A stretch of DNA of 64,000 nt, from assembly GCA_964652645.1 (NCBI GenBank), contig CAZZCS010000002.1, positions 1 to 64,000 on the forward strand, given 5' to 3'. Position numbers and translations under genes: made by a program. The notes under the pieces are model-generated. The model made no database searches, had not been told where the DNA came from, and saw only the letters and a program-made list of their open reading frames with translations. The first letter of the stretch is position 1. The number at the start of each line of letters is the position of its first letter. The DNA comes from CAZZCS01 sp964652645 (GTDB lineage Bacteria; Cloacimonadota; Cloacimonadia; Cloacimonadales; Cloacimonadaceae). Positions 45,127 through 52,550 of this stretch are shown here, one piece after another.

Positions 45127-45155
45127 ATAATCCGAGGATATCGAAAATCTGTCAA
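45127..45155 (-). promoter_or_regulatory. Candidate promoter upstream of the orphan terminator
   Basis: Perfect TTGACA (minus strand, 45150-45155), a 17-bp spacer and GATTAT (45127-45132, 4 of 6 to consensus). The predicted start point is near 45120. Confidence 0.4.
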
Positions 45156-45399
45156 GAAAGAAATCACGATCTTACAAAAAAAACCGATAATTTATGTTTT
45201 CCAGTCCGATCCATAGTCAAAAAAAAGGGCATATTAACACCCAATAGCGTGCTGAGTCAGAGCCAGATGATACGGACGTGAGGCCTATTTCAAACTCTTT
45301 AGTGCACAATGCCAGCTAAAAAAATCTGAATCCACAAAAGAATTGACAAAAATAGACAAATCTGCATCCTTGAAAAAATTCAGTGATAGGAGCTGCACG

Positions 45400-46293
45400 A
45401 TGGATATGAAGACTTTTGGCTATCTCTACTACAAAACGAGAGGATACGACAAAGCAGAAATAATCAAACAAGCAGAAATAACCGGAGAGGAGTATGATTT
45501 CTTCGAGCAAAACTTGAGCTTGCTCCTGCAGGAGATCGAAGCCAAACGTCCTCAGGCTGAAGGGATTGGAAACGAATTTATCCACCTCACCCGCTACATA
45601 TACGATCGCAGCAGCGACCAGGAAACCGGGGTTTATCGTCCCGATGCAGTAAAGGCCAGAAGCGGAGAACTAGTGTCCCTACCCGCTGTCGGGACTCTCA
45701 AGATGCCATCCATCGCGCTTCATCAGGCGATCGAACAGCGCCGCTCCCTGAGGGCTTACTCCGATACTCCGCTTAGTCTGGAAGAGCTGTCCTTCCTGCT
45801 TTGGGCTTCGAACTGGGCACGAGACTTCAGATCGAACGAACGCATTGAGATCACTCTACGCAACGTCCCCTCAGCCGGGGCAAGGCATCCCTTCGAAACT
45901 TATCTTTATATCAGCAGAGTCGCAGGGCTAAAGCCAGGGCTCTATTACTACCACCCCATAAAACACTGTCTGGCCTTGATCTCCGATCGGGAAGACATCT
46001 CCGAGAAAGTCTTCGAGGGCTGCTTCCGACAGGAAATGGTGCACAAAGCAGCAGTAACTTTTATCTGGACCGCGGTTCCATACAGAACTAGCTGGCGCTA
46101 TGGCCAAAGAGGATACCGCTATCTCTATCTGGATGCCGGCCACGTAGGACAAAATCTCCATCTTGCCGCTGAAGCTATCGGCGGAGGAGCCTGCATGATT
46201 GGGGCATACCTGGATGAGCTTATGAATGAAACGCTGGAAGTAGATGGCACAAATGAATTTGTGATCTACATCGCAGCAGTAGGCAAGAAGTAA
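45400..46293 (+). CDS. SagB-type nitroreductase-fold oxidoreductase
   Basis: The 297-residue product has an N-terminal part of about 100 residues and then an FMN-binding nitroreductase domain of the SagB/ThcOx type: QRRSLRAYSDTPLSLEELSFLLWASN, PSAGARHPFETYLYI, GLYYYHP, DAGHVGQNLHLAAEAIGGG. Family members oxidise azolines in thiazole/oxazole peptides or other small molecules. No YcaO, peptide precursor or transporter gene is adjacent, so the substrate is unknown. I chose the ATG at 45400 behind AGGAG; a TTG start at 45343 coincides with a TTGACA promoter-like hexamer. Confidence 0.88.
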   Translation: MDMKTFGYLYYKTRGYDKAEIIKQAEITGEEYDFFEQNLSLLLQEIEAKRPQAEGIGNEFIHLTRYIYDRSSDQETGVYRPDAVKARSGELVSLPAVGTLKMPSIALHQAIEQRRSLRAYSDTPLSLEELSFLLWASNWARDFRSNERIEITLRNVPSAGARHPFETYLYISRVAGLKPGLYYYHPIKHCLALISDREDISEKVFEGCFRQEMVHKAAVTFIWTAVPYRTSWRYGQRGYRYLYLDAGHVGQNLHLAAEAIGGGACMIGAYLDELMNETLEVDGTNEFVIYIAAVGKK

Positions 46294-46357
46294 AACAAGA
46301 CTGCCGGGAGAATAGAAGCATCCTGCTGGCAAGACATTACTACGAGAGGAGACCATC

Positions 46358-47734
46358 ATGAAAAGGATTGGTTTGATTGTGACGCTACTCGCCATGCTAT
46401 GTGTGGCTTTTTCACTTAACTTGGATTTTCAAGGGCAAAATGCCAGAGAGGCCCGCCTGCTAAATCAATTTCGAAAGATAGATTTTACGCCCAAACCGCT
46501 TCAACTCAATTCTAATAGAGAGATGATGCTTTCGGGGTATATCTCATCTTTTTACACTGGTAACATGCAGTGGGAAAACGAATTGGCAGCAGACATCGAG
46601 TACAATACTCAAGGTCAGATTCATCGTATCTTTCAACATTATTGGGATTTCGGGAGCAGTTCCTGGATCAAAGACTTCTATAGTGAGTACAGCTACCGTC
46701 CGGATGGTAAACCAGAGCACGTAACTTATTTTGCTTATCTGGATGAAGAGTGGTATGAAGAAGGTGGGGTAGAATTTAACTACGACGGTTCCAGGATCCA
46801 AACCATCAGAATGTACTACACTGATGGGGAGGAGACTTACGATTTGATAAACTACTATTTCGTCTACGAAACCGATTCCGCGATGTTCACATACCTTTAT
46901 CTGAATTTTAACTTGTTTGGGAGGCAGCGCTTCAACGCCAAGGTCGAATATGTCCCTGATGGAAATGGTCGCCCCGTGGAGATCAATTTCTACGCCCTGA
47001 ATGATGCTGAGGAATGGATTCATGAGGAAAAGGCTCTCTTGCAATACCATCCCCAGGATCAGAACAATGCCGAAACCGTGGCGAATTTCTTTCTTTTCCA
47101 GATCACTTATGGAGAATTTGAAATCGTCCTGGATGGCACCGTGCTCTTGATCGATGAGCTAACAAGCTACCTCTACGACGATGATATGGAGTGGTATGCC
47201 TACGAACTCACCCAATATGCCTACAACCCTACCATGTCCATCCATCAGATCCAGACTTATGCAGATTATCTCCAGTTCAATGGCGCTGCAGATCGCACCT
47301 GGACCCTGGTGCATCAGGAAGATTTTGATTATGACGACGACCTGAATATGGCGCTCTGGACTATATCGGCTGTATATCAAGCCACGTTAATTCCACAAAC
47401 AAGAGTAGCATACAGCTATACTGATCTTGTCTCGACCGAAGATCATCTAGCACCTGCACCGATCTCGAACCTCAAGATCTTCCCAAATCCATTCAACCCC
47501 AAAACCAACCTCAGCTTTGAACTGGAAAAGACCCAAGATGTTCAGATCGAGGTCTATAATCTCAAAGGCCAGAAAGTCCGCACCCTGCTCGGTGATGTCC
47601 TGACAAAGGGAACCCATCAGATTTCCTGGGATGGTAAAGACGATAATGGCCTGGGTCTGGGAAGCGGGATGTACATCCTTCGCCTCAAAACCGGATCCAA
47701 CAGCAGATCCGCAAAGGTTATTCTTCTGAAGTAA
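46358..47734 (+). CDS. Secreted protein with C-terminal FlgD-like sorting domain
   Basis: This 458-residue protein has a signal peptide (MKRIGLIVTLLAMLCVAFS), a long Tyr-, Glu- and Asp-rich central region with repeated strands of the YNTQGQIHRIFQHYWDFGSS kind that recall YD/RHS-like or BACON-type repeats, and a C-terminal sorting domain (about 370-458; IFPNPFNPKTNLSFELEKTQ to YILRLKTGSNSRSAKVILLK). It is therefore a candidate for type IX-like secretion and surface attachment. The central function is not recognised. GAGGAG precedes the ATG and a terminator follows. Confidence 0.82.
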   Translation: MKRIGLIVTLLAMLCVAFSLNLDFQGQNAREARLLNQFRKIDFTPKPLQLNSNREMMLSGYISSFYTGNMQWENELAADIEYNTQGQIHRIFQHYWDFGSSSWIKDFYSEYSYRPDGKPEHVTYFAYLDEEWYEEGGVEFNYDGSRIQTIRMYYTDGEETYDLINYYFVYETDSAMFTYLYLNFNLFGRQRFNAKVEYVPDGNGRPVEINFYALNDAEEWIHEEKALLQYHPQDQNNAETVANFFLFQITYGEFEIVLDGTVLLIDELTSYLYDDDMEWYAYELTQYAYNPTMSIHQIQTYADYLQFNGAADRTWTLVHQEDFDYDDDLNMALWTISAVYQATLIPQTRVAYSYTDLVSTEDHLAPAPISNLKIFPNPFNPKTNLSFELEKTQDVQIEVYNLKGQKVRTLLGDVLTKGTHQISWDGKDDNGLGLGSGMYILRLKTGSNSRSAKVILLK

Positions 47735-47756
47735 AGCCTCTAGCACTAGTAAATAT

Positions 47757-47794
47757 AGGCACGCGAGTCTCAAAAAGACAGCGTGCCTTTTTTA
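47757..47794 (+). terminator. Rho-independent terminator
   Basis: An 8-bp stem (47757-47764 with 47781-47788) is followed by TTTTTT, just after the sortable secreted-protein gene. Confidence 0.8.
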
Positions 47795-48078
47795 TTGTAA
47801 GACAGTACCAGCGAAGCTATTGCTTGCCTCAAAATCTCTGGAATTGCGCGTTCAAAGATGCTTCCCTGCCCGCGGGCAAGAGTAGATAATTTCCATAATG
47901 ACTGGCAATGACAATTGAATCATCTGGGGATAGGGCAGAGCCCCAATACTATGAAAGACCGGGTTAACGATCATTTTCATATAGGTGCATGACAATGTGA
48001 TCTAAAGATGTAGTCTTCGTGCGCCAGGCTTGGCTGAGAATGTGCTAGTTCAGTCGCTGCAAAATCTATTCAAATAGG
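47795..48078. other. Intergenic region without recognised features
   Basis: This gap separates convergent genes and contains no credible gene. It has a CCCGCGGG palindrome near 47870 and a weak gggg/cccc hairpin near 47935. A clear terminator for the minus-strand Wzi-like gene was not found; only a small ctatt/aatag hairpin lies near 48070. Confidence 0.5.
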
Positions 48079-49587
48079 TCAATAAACCAGTTGCCAGCCT
48101 GCATAGAGTTGATGCTGCCAGTTCTTCCGGTCGTATGAGGCAGAATGCCCCAGCATAAGTCTATGATGGGCAAAGAAGTTGGATTTGAGCATGTTTTTGA
48201 TCTCGAAAGTATCGCTGATATTTCCCTGCAGCCACTGCACTTGATAGTTATCAATATCCGGGATTTCCTCTATATAATTGAGAGAAAAGATGTTGCCTTC
48301 GCTACCCTGACGCGTGTAAGAGATTTTGGAATTGAGCGCGGACTTGAAAGGAAGAGGATAGTTCAGCTCTGCAGTATAATCGATCAGGTTTGAGCCTTTG
48401 GGATAGCCCAAAGCCTTGCCATCGTGAGAGTAGCGGGTCCAGGGCAGGAAGTGGGTATATATCCAGGGTCGGACAGCCGTGATCTCGAAGCCAAAACCGG
48501 GTTTGTCCCTTCCGGGAACTTGATAGTAGGCGCCAGTTTGAATGGCATATTTATTACCCCACCAGGAGCCGAAGATCTCCTTGTAGCGCATCTCATCGAT
48601 GATCGCATTGGTATAAAGGGTCAGATTTTGGACAGGCTTGAGATTTGCCCCTCCAAAGATCAGGATGTTGTCCCTGTCTTGCAGGTTGTGCTCCGTTACT
48701 CTCCAGAAGGCGTGGGGCAGGAGGTAATTGACGTCCAGTCCACGGTCTCCATAGATAACTGCTTCACCAAAGAAGAGCTCGACCTGATCCCGGGGTTTAT
48801 AGCTGATGTTGTGCAAAGCCAGGTGTTTTTCGGGGTAGTGTTTGGAACTTGCGAGCTCGTCTTCGTAGAGGCTGAGCGGGGCATCAGAGATCAGATTGCC
48901 ATAGAGCACGGAGAGCCGGAAATCTCCAAATGATCCCTCCCCCAGGATAAAGCCATATTCGTTTGCGACATCGCTGAGAATGATGCTGCCAGAGATGCTA
49001 TTCCCGATTTGAAACTTATCGCGGCCCAGGGAAAAGAAAAACTGCTCGCCCCGGTAGCTGATGTCCGCCGCGAGGTTATCGATCCAGATTTTATCGTTGT
49101 TTCGCTTGTAAAAGCCGTTCACCAGTGGCGAATGAGCCAGAGAGTAATACGAGTCCCCAAAAAAAGCTCCGCTGTGCCAGATTGATTTCATGCTCCATTG
49201 GTTGTTAAATTGAGCATTCAACCTCATTCCTTTGTATAGGTAACCATAGCTAAAGTCCTCGTCGTGCGTATATTCATAACCGGCCAGGGCGTTGATTTCA
49301 CTACGAAACTGGACGTGGCTGGTCTCGTGAGCATAGCTAAAGATGCGATGCCGGGGAGTACCGGGTAAGAAAGCTTCGATCAGGGCAGATTTGAAGATCT
49401 GGACGTTATCAAAGGGAGTGCTGAGTCCGGGTTCCATTTCGGGCAGGGGATCGTAGGGGTTTGATTCGATCAGCAGGGAAACGGAGCTATTACTGCGAAT
49501 CTCTGGCTCGAAGACGGATGTGGCAACCACGTACTGGAAGCAAATCAGGACGATCGCAAGCAGGGTGATGCTTTTAAGCATTTTCAC
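48079..49587 (-). CDS. Wzi-like outer-membrane beta-barrel (capsule assembly family)
   Basis: This 502-residue protein has a signal peptide, a helical start (about 30-90) and then many alternating hydrophobic strands (FFFSLGRDKFQIGNSISGSI, GFGFEITAVRPWIYTHFLPWT, WQHQLYAGWQLVY at the C-terminus). The SLGRDKFQIG and LPHAFWRVTEHNLQDRDNIL segments recall the capsule-assembly Wzi family, whose E. coli member is a lectin that anchors capsule. A capsule or surface-polysaccharide role is plausible but not proven. It overlaps the upstream AMIN/TPR gene by 14 bp. Confidence 0.72.
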   Translation of the reverse strand: MKMLKSITLLAIVLICFQYVVATSVFEPEIRSNSSVSLLIESNPYDPLPEMEPGLSTPFDNVQIFKSALIEAFLPGTPRHRIFSYAHETSHVQFRSEINALAGYEYTHDEDFSYGYLYKGMRLNAQFNNQWSMKSIWHSGAFFGDSYYSLAHSPLVNGFYKRNNDKIWIDNLAADISYRGEQFFFSLGRDKFQIGNSISGSIILSDVANEYGFILGEGSFGDFRLSVLYGNLISDAPLSLYEDELASSKHYPEKHLALHNISYKPRDQVELFFGEAVIYGDRGLDVNYLLPHAFWRVTEHNLQDRDNILIFGGANLKPVQNLTLYTNAIIDEMRYKEIFGSWWGNKYAIQTGAYYQVPGRDKPGFGFEITAVRPWIYTHFLPWTRYSHDGKALGYPKGSNLIDYTAELNYPLPFKSALNSKISYTRQGSEGNIFSLNYIEEIPDIDNYQVQWLQGNISDTFEIKNMLKSNFFAHHRLMLGHSASYDRKNWQHQLYAGWQLVY

Positions 49588-50662
49588 TTCCGTCGCTTAC
49601 GCTAGTGCGCATCAATCTTTTGGCCTCTTTGGCGCTGATGCCCAGCTCCAGGGCTATCTCATTTGGCTTCCAGCCATCATGGGCCAGACGGTTTACCATC
49701 CTGGCCATAGTATCATCATCCAGGCCAGGACTCTCCTCTTCGGGCTTATCGTCATCTTTCATGGTAAAGCTATCCTCTTGTGAGGAGGTGTTCCTGCGTT
49801 TGAAAATCCCGCTTTTGATGAGGATAATAAGGATTAGAACTACTAGTAAAGCGAAGCCAATCAGCTTCAGTGCTGCGATGTTTCTGGCCAGGAAAGCCAG
49901 GGGATCTGGCTTTGGCCTGGAAGGGCTTATAGTTTTGCCCGGAACAGGAGTAACGATCGTGCTGTCTTGGGGGGCAGGCACAAGCGTTTCAGTGCTTTTA
50001 TCCTCGGGACTTGCTACGGTTTTGCTCTTTTGGGGTGAAGGAGTTTGAGTGCCGCGGAGCAAAGATTGGGCAGCTTGATAGTGCTCGGAGCTGTTTGAGA
50101 TCTGGTTGAGCTTCTGTTTTGCACGATCTATATCTTTGGCTTCGAGCAATATCGAACCCCACTTCAACAGGATGGAATCGTCGTTGGGATAGCTTTTCTG
50201 CAGGTTTGTCAGCATTGATTCTGCTCTTTCCAGTCTCCCCGTATGGGCAAAGAATTCTACCAGTTCCAGCCTTTCCTGCCTGCTCCTGGGGTTTTGGATA
50301 AAGACGTCCACCACAATGCGATAGGGGGAGTAGAGCACCATGCTCAGGTGGCTAATGGGTTTGGAGGCGGAAAGCGTAAAGCTCGAGGAATTGGCCGCTT
50401 GGGAAAAGCGCAGGTCGCTGATGATATAGCCAGATCCCAAAATCGGGAGTTCCGTATTCAGAGCGGTCTCACGCAGTTCGATCTGAAGCGCATTGCCGCC
50501 TTTTGAGGGCTCGATACTGTAGAAAGCTTTGGAATCCAGTTCCATTACCAGACGGGTAGCGTTATTGCCGTAATGACGTACTCTCAAATCACTTACATTG
50601 GCAATTCCCCAACTGCTGAAGGCGATGACAAGCAAGACCAGACACAAAGTAATCTTCTTCAT
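49574..50662 (-). CDS. AMIN-like/TPR/single-pass membrane protein with C-terminal HTH-like domain
   Basis: This 362-residue protein has a signal peptide, an AMIN-like beta domain (about 24-122; LRVRHYGNNATRLVMEL), a TPR pair (about 130-205), a Pro/Ser-rich linker, a transmembrane helix (about 264-283) and a cytoplasmic tail with an acidic stretch and a helix-turn-helix-like segment (about 318-352; WKPNEIALELGISAKEAKRL). AMIN domains often bind peptidoglycan or the envelope. The architecture could pass an envelope signal to the cytoplasm. It is cotranscribed with the Wzi-like gene. Confidence 0.78.
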   Translation of the reverse strand: MKKITLCLVLLVIAFSSWGIANVSDLRVRHYGNNATRLVMELDSKAFYSIEPSKGGNALQIELRETALNTELPILGSGYIISDLRFSQAANSSSFTLSASKPISHLSMVLYSPYRIVVDVFIQNPRSRQERLELVEFFAHTGRLERAESMLTNLQKSYPNDDSILLKWGSILLEAKDIDRAKQKLNQISNSSEHYQAAQSLLRGTQTPSPQKSKTVASPEDKSTETLVPAPQDSTIVTPVPGKTISPSRPKPDPLAFLARNIAALKLIGFALLVVLILIILIKSGIFKRRNTSSQEDSFTMKDDDKPEEESPGLDDDTMARMVNRLAHDGWKPNEIALELGISAKEAKRLMRTSVSDGSENA

Positions 50663-50723
50663 AATTCCTCAATAAATGCGTTACTCACGTTCTGATAAAA
50701 GCCCAGAACTGGCAATCACTGCA

Positions 50724-50752
50724 TTGATATCGGAGACTTGCTTGAGCGTCAA
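50724..50752 (-). promoter_or_regulatory. Candidate promoter of the AMIN/TPR-Wzi-like operon
   Basis: TTGACG (minus strand, 50747-50752), a 17-bp spacer and TATCAA (50724-50729) lie about 60 bp before the ATG at 50662. Both hexamers match the consensus well. Confidence 0.45.
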
Positions 50753-50837
50753 GGAAAAAATCGCGCTTGCGTGACTGGGATCGACTACAATTGCAATGTC
50801 AAAACGACCTGAAACATTACACAAGCCTAATTAACCA

Positions 50838-51746
50838 TTACATGCCAGGAATACTTAAGCCAAATTCTGCAGACATCATGACATGGCGTAAATCGGTTTG
50901 ACTCATGCTAAACTGTTTAAAAAATCTTAAGCCAATTCCCATGTAAGCAGATCTGCCCTTGTGAAATTCCTGCGAGTACTTCTGGCTCAAGCTGAAAAAC
51001 CCGGGTTTGTTTTGCCAGGATAAGCACGTTTCTACCTTTATGTTCTTGTTGAAAGGTGAATCTGTTGTATCAAGAAGACCAATTTTGAGGGCGACATCAT
51101 CATTGAAGAGTTGTTCCAGTCCTACAGCCCATACCTGAGTTGATTGGTAGAATGGGACATCCGTCAAATCAATTTCTGGACCTGCCCAATCGAACTGCCA
51201 TCTGCGAGAATCATTGCTTATATTTCGTACAATAACATGCTGTTTACCATACTTGTTCGTAACACCCACACCAAGGTTTCCGTAGAAGTAAGAGTCATAC
51301 TCTTGATCATTGGAGTGGTAACCTTCTATGGCATAGTGCTGTGTATAACCCAAGGTCAAAATCTCATGTTTGAAAGTGGTAGAAAGGTAGAAATCCCACA
51401 GGTAATAGTCGTCGATGCCTCTATCGGACATTATCACTCCTTGAGCTACGCTAAGATTCATTAATGGGAAGGCTCCCTGTATTGATCCGGAAGCTGGGTT
51501 ACCGGTGTAATCTTCTACAGGAGCTGTAAAAGCCATGCCTAATCCGTAAGAAGTGGCTAGGGGATTGTTATGGTAACTGGTGGGGTAGTCGTATAAAGTG
51601 CTCAAGCCACTAGAGCCCATTTCTGCGACAGACAAAACTGGTACTTGTCCAAAAAGATAGGTGGGAAGTTGAGCTGATAAAGCCGTACAGGATAGCACAA
51701 GCATAAGAAAAAAAGAAAAAATAGTAGTCAATACTGTTGTTTTCAT
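50838..51746 (-). CDS. Predicted outer-membrane beta-barrel protein of unknown function
   Basis: The 302-residue product has a signal peptide (ending near ALSAQ) and an alternating strand pattern throughout (YYLWDFYLSTTFKHEILTLGY, SYFYGNLGVGVTNKYGKQHV, RSAYMGIGLRFFKQ, MMSAEFGLSIPG). The pattern resembles PorV/PorQ/UPF0164-type barrels, but I cannot assign it to one. Codon use looks more AT-rich than in its neighbours. It stands alone with its own promoter candidate. Confidence 0.72.
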   Translation of the reverse strand: MKTTVLTTIFSFFLMLVLSCTALSAQLPTYLFGQVPVLSVAEMGSSGLSTLYDYPTSYHNNPLATSYGLGMAFTAPVEDYTGNPASGSIQGAFPLMNLSVAQGVIMSDRGIDDYYLWDFYLSTTFKHEILTLGYTQHYAIEGYHSNDQEYDSYFYGNLGVGVTNKYGKQHVIVRNISNDSRRWQFDWAGPEIDLTDVPFYQSTQVWAVGLEQLFNDDVALKIGLLDTTDSPFNKNIKVETCLSWQNKPGFFSLSQKYSQEFHKGRSAYMGIGLRFFKQFSMSQTDLRHVMMSAEFGLSIPGM

Positions 51747-51791
51747 GAGTTCTCCTAGAGTGTGAATTTTGTATGAACCTACTCTGCATTC

Positions 51792-51819
51792 AAAATAAGC
51801 AAGAGCATGAAAATGTCAA
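51792..51819 (-). promoter_or_regulatory. Candidate promoter of the beta-barrel gene
   Basis: TTGACA (minus strand, 51814-51819), a 16-bp spacer and TATTTT (51792-51797) lie about 45 bp upstream of the ATG at 51746. Confidence 0.45.
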
Positions 51820-51919
51820 TGGTTTTTTAGTCGAACTTCAATCTCAAGACTAGATAAATGATCGCCGTATGCTATCTGCAAGAGTCTCTACTTGCTTATC
51901 TGGGCTGCTTCATTATCAT

Positions 51920-51944
51920 ATCTCATATAAAATATATATGAGAT
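51920..51944 (+). promoter_or_regulatory. Perfect inverted repeat (operator or leader hairpin) before the ferritin-like gene
   Basis: Two 10-bp arms (atctcatata at 51920-51929, tatatgagat at 51935-51944) flank a 5-bp AAATA centre. The repeat directly abuts the ribosome binding site GGAGGA (51945-51950). The symmetric AT-rich shape fits an operator for a Fur/PerR- or CRP/FNR-like dimer. As RNA it could fold next to the ribosome binding site. Confidence 0.55.
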
Positions 51945-51953
51945 GGAGGAACC

Positions 51954-52445
51954 ATGAGCTCAATAATTGAATTACTGCTACAAATAGAGAAGAGTGGGTA
52001 CGAATACTTCAGCAAGCTGGCCCAAAAGTGTGATTTCAATGCGGGAGTCAAGAGCATCCTGGAGATGTTGGCACACTCACAACAAGACCAGATAACGAGG
52101 CTGGAAGCCTGTCGGGGACTTAGTGCTCAGGCGACTGCGGAGCCTGATTTCTACGAGCGGGCAAAAGTGATCTTTCAGGGTCTTCAAGCCGGGACAGCGG
52201 AATTTTCCTGTTCCATAGACCATCTTGCCCTCTACGAGCATGCAAAACAGGTGCAGGAGGAGACTCTGCAAAACTATCAGAAGGCTCTGGAATCAGTCGA
52301 TGATGATGCCTTGTTACCCGTATTAGAAGACTTAACAGAACAAAAAGAGAAGCAAATCATTTTGCTTGACAATATTATTGAACTGATATTACGTCCCGAG
52401 CAATGGGTGGAGAGTCCGGAGTTTACCAAACTTGACGATTATTGA
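51954..52445 (+). CDS. Ferritin-like/rubrerythrin-related four-helix protein
   Basis: The 163-residue product starts SSIIELLLQIEKSGYEYFSKLAQKC and contains repeated Glu and His positions in helices (ARRAYS of E-x6-Y/H type such as ALYEHAKQVQEETLQNY), ending ILRPEQWVESPEF. This ending and the four-helix pattern match short rubrerythrin-like ferritin proteins without a rubredoxin domain. It may bind a diiron centre for peroxide or oxygen defence. One expected ligand set cannot be fully confirmed by eye. A perfect inverted repeat lies at its ribosome binding site, and the gap to the next gene is 105 bp. Confidence 0.8.
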   Translation: MSSIIELLLQIEKSGYEYFSKLAQKCDFNAGVKSILEMLAHSQQDQITRLEACRGLSAQATAEPDFYERAKVIFQGLQAGTAEFSCSIDHLALYEHAKQVQEETLQNYQKALESVDDDALLPVLEDLTEQKEKQIILLDNIIELILRPEQWVESPEFTKLDDY

Positions 52446-52550
52446 TTCAGGGTTGGATTCTGGCAGCCGTGTCCTGGCATGGCTTGAATATCCAGGGGGA
52501 CGGAATGGTCGTGCATCCATTAATATTAGAGGAAGATGATATAAGCTTAT

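Larger units (their letters stand above)
44864..45399. other. Long intergenic region between divergent mreB and nitroreductase genes
   Basis: This 536-bp AT-rich gap has no convincing coding region. It contains the mreB leader with a minus-strand TTGACA (44958-44963), a small hairpin cgcca/tggcg (45017-45035), a strong bulged hairpin with a minus-strand T-run (45051-45086), a minus-strand promoter candidate (45127-45155) and a plus-strand TTGACA (45343-45348) near the nitroreductase gene. Confidence 0.6.

Noticed and set aside
44949..45167. 72-codon minus-strand frame upstream of mreB
   Set aside because: It runs across a strong terminator hairpin and promoter-like elements, has no ribosome binding site and no recognisable sequence.
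45316..45585. 89-codon minus-strand frame opposite the nitroreductase gene
   Set aside because: Mostly antisense to a well supported gene and rich in Phe and Cys as expected for a shadow frame.
47860..47880. CCCGCGGG palindrome as a possible third copy of the 70-bp element
   Set aside because: Only a few bases around a gatgcttccc motif resemble the flank of copy 1; the core palindrome is absent.
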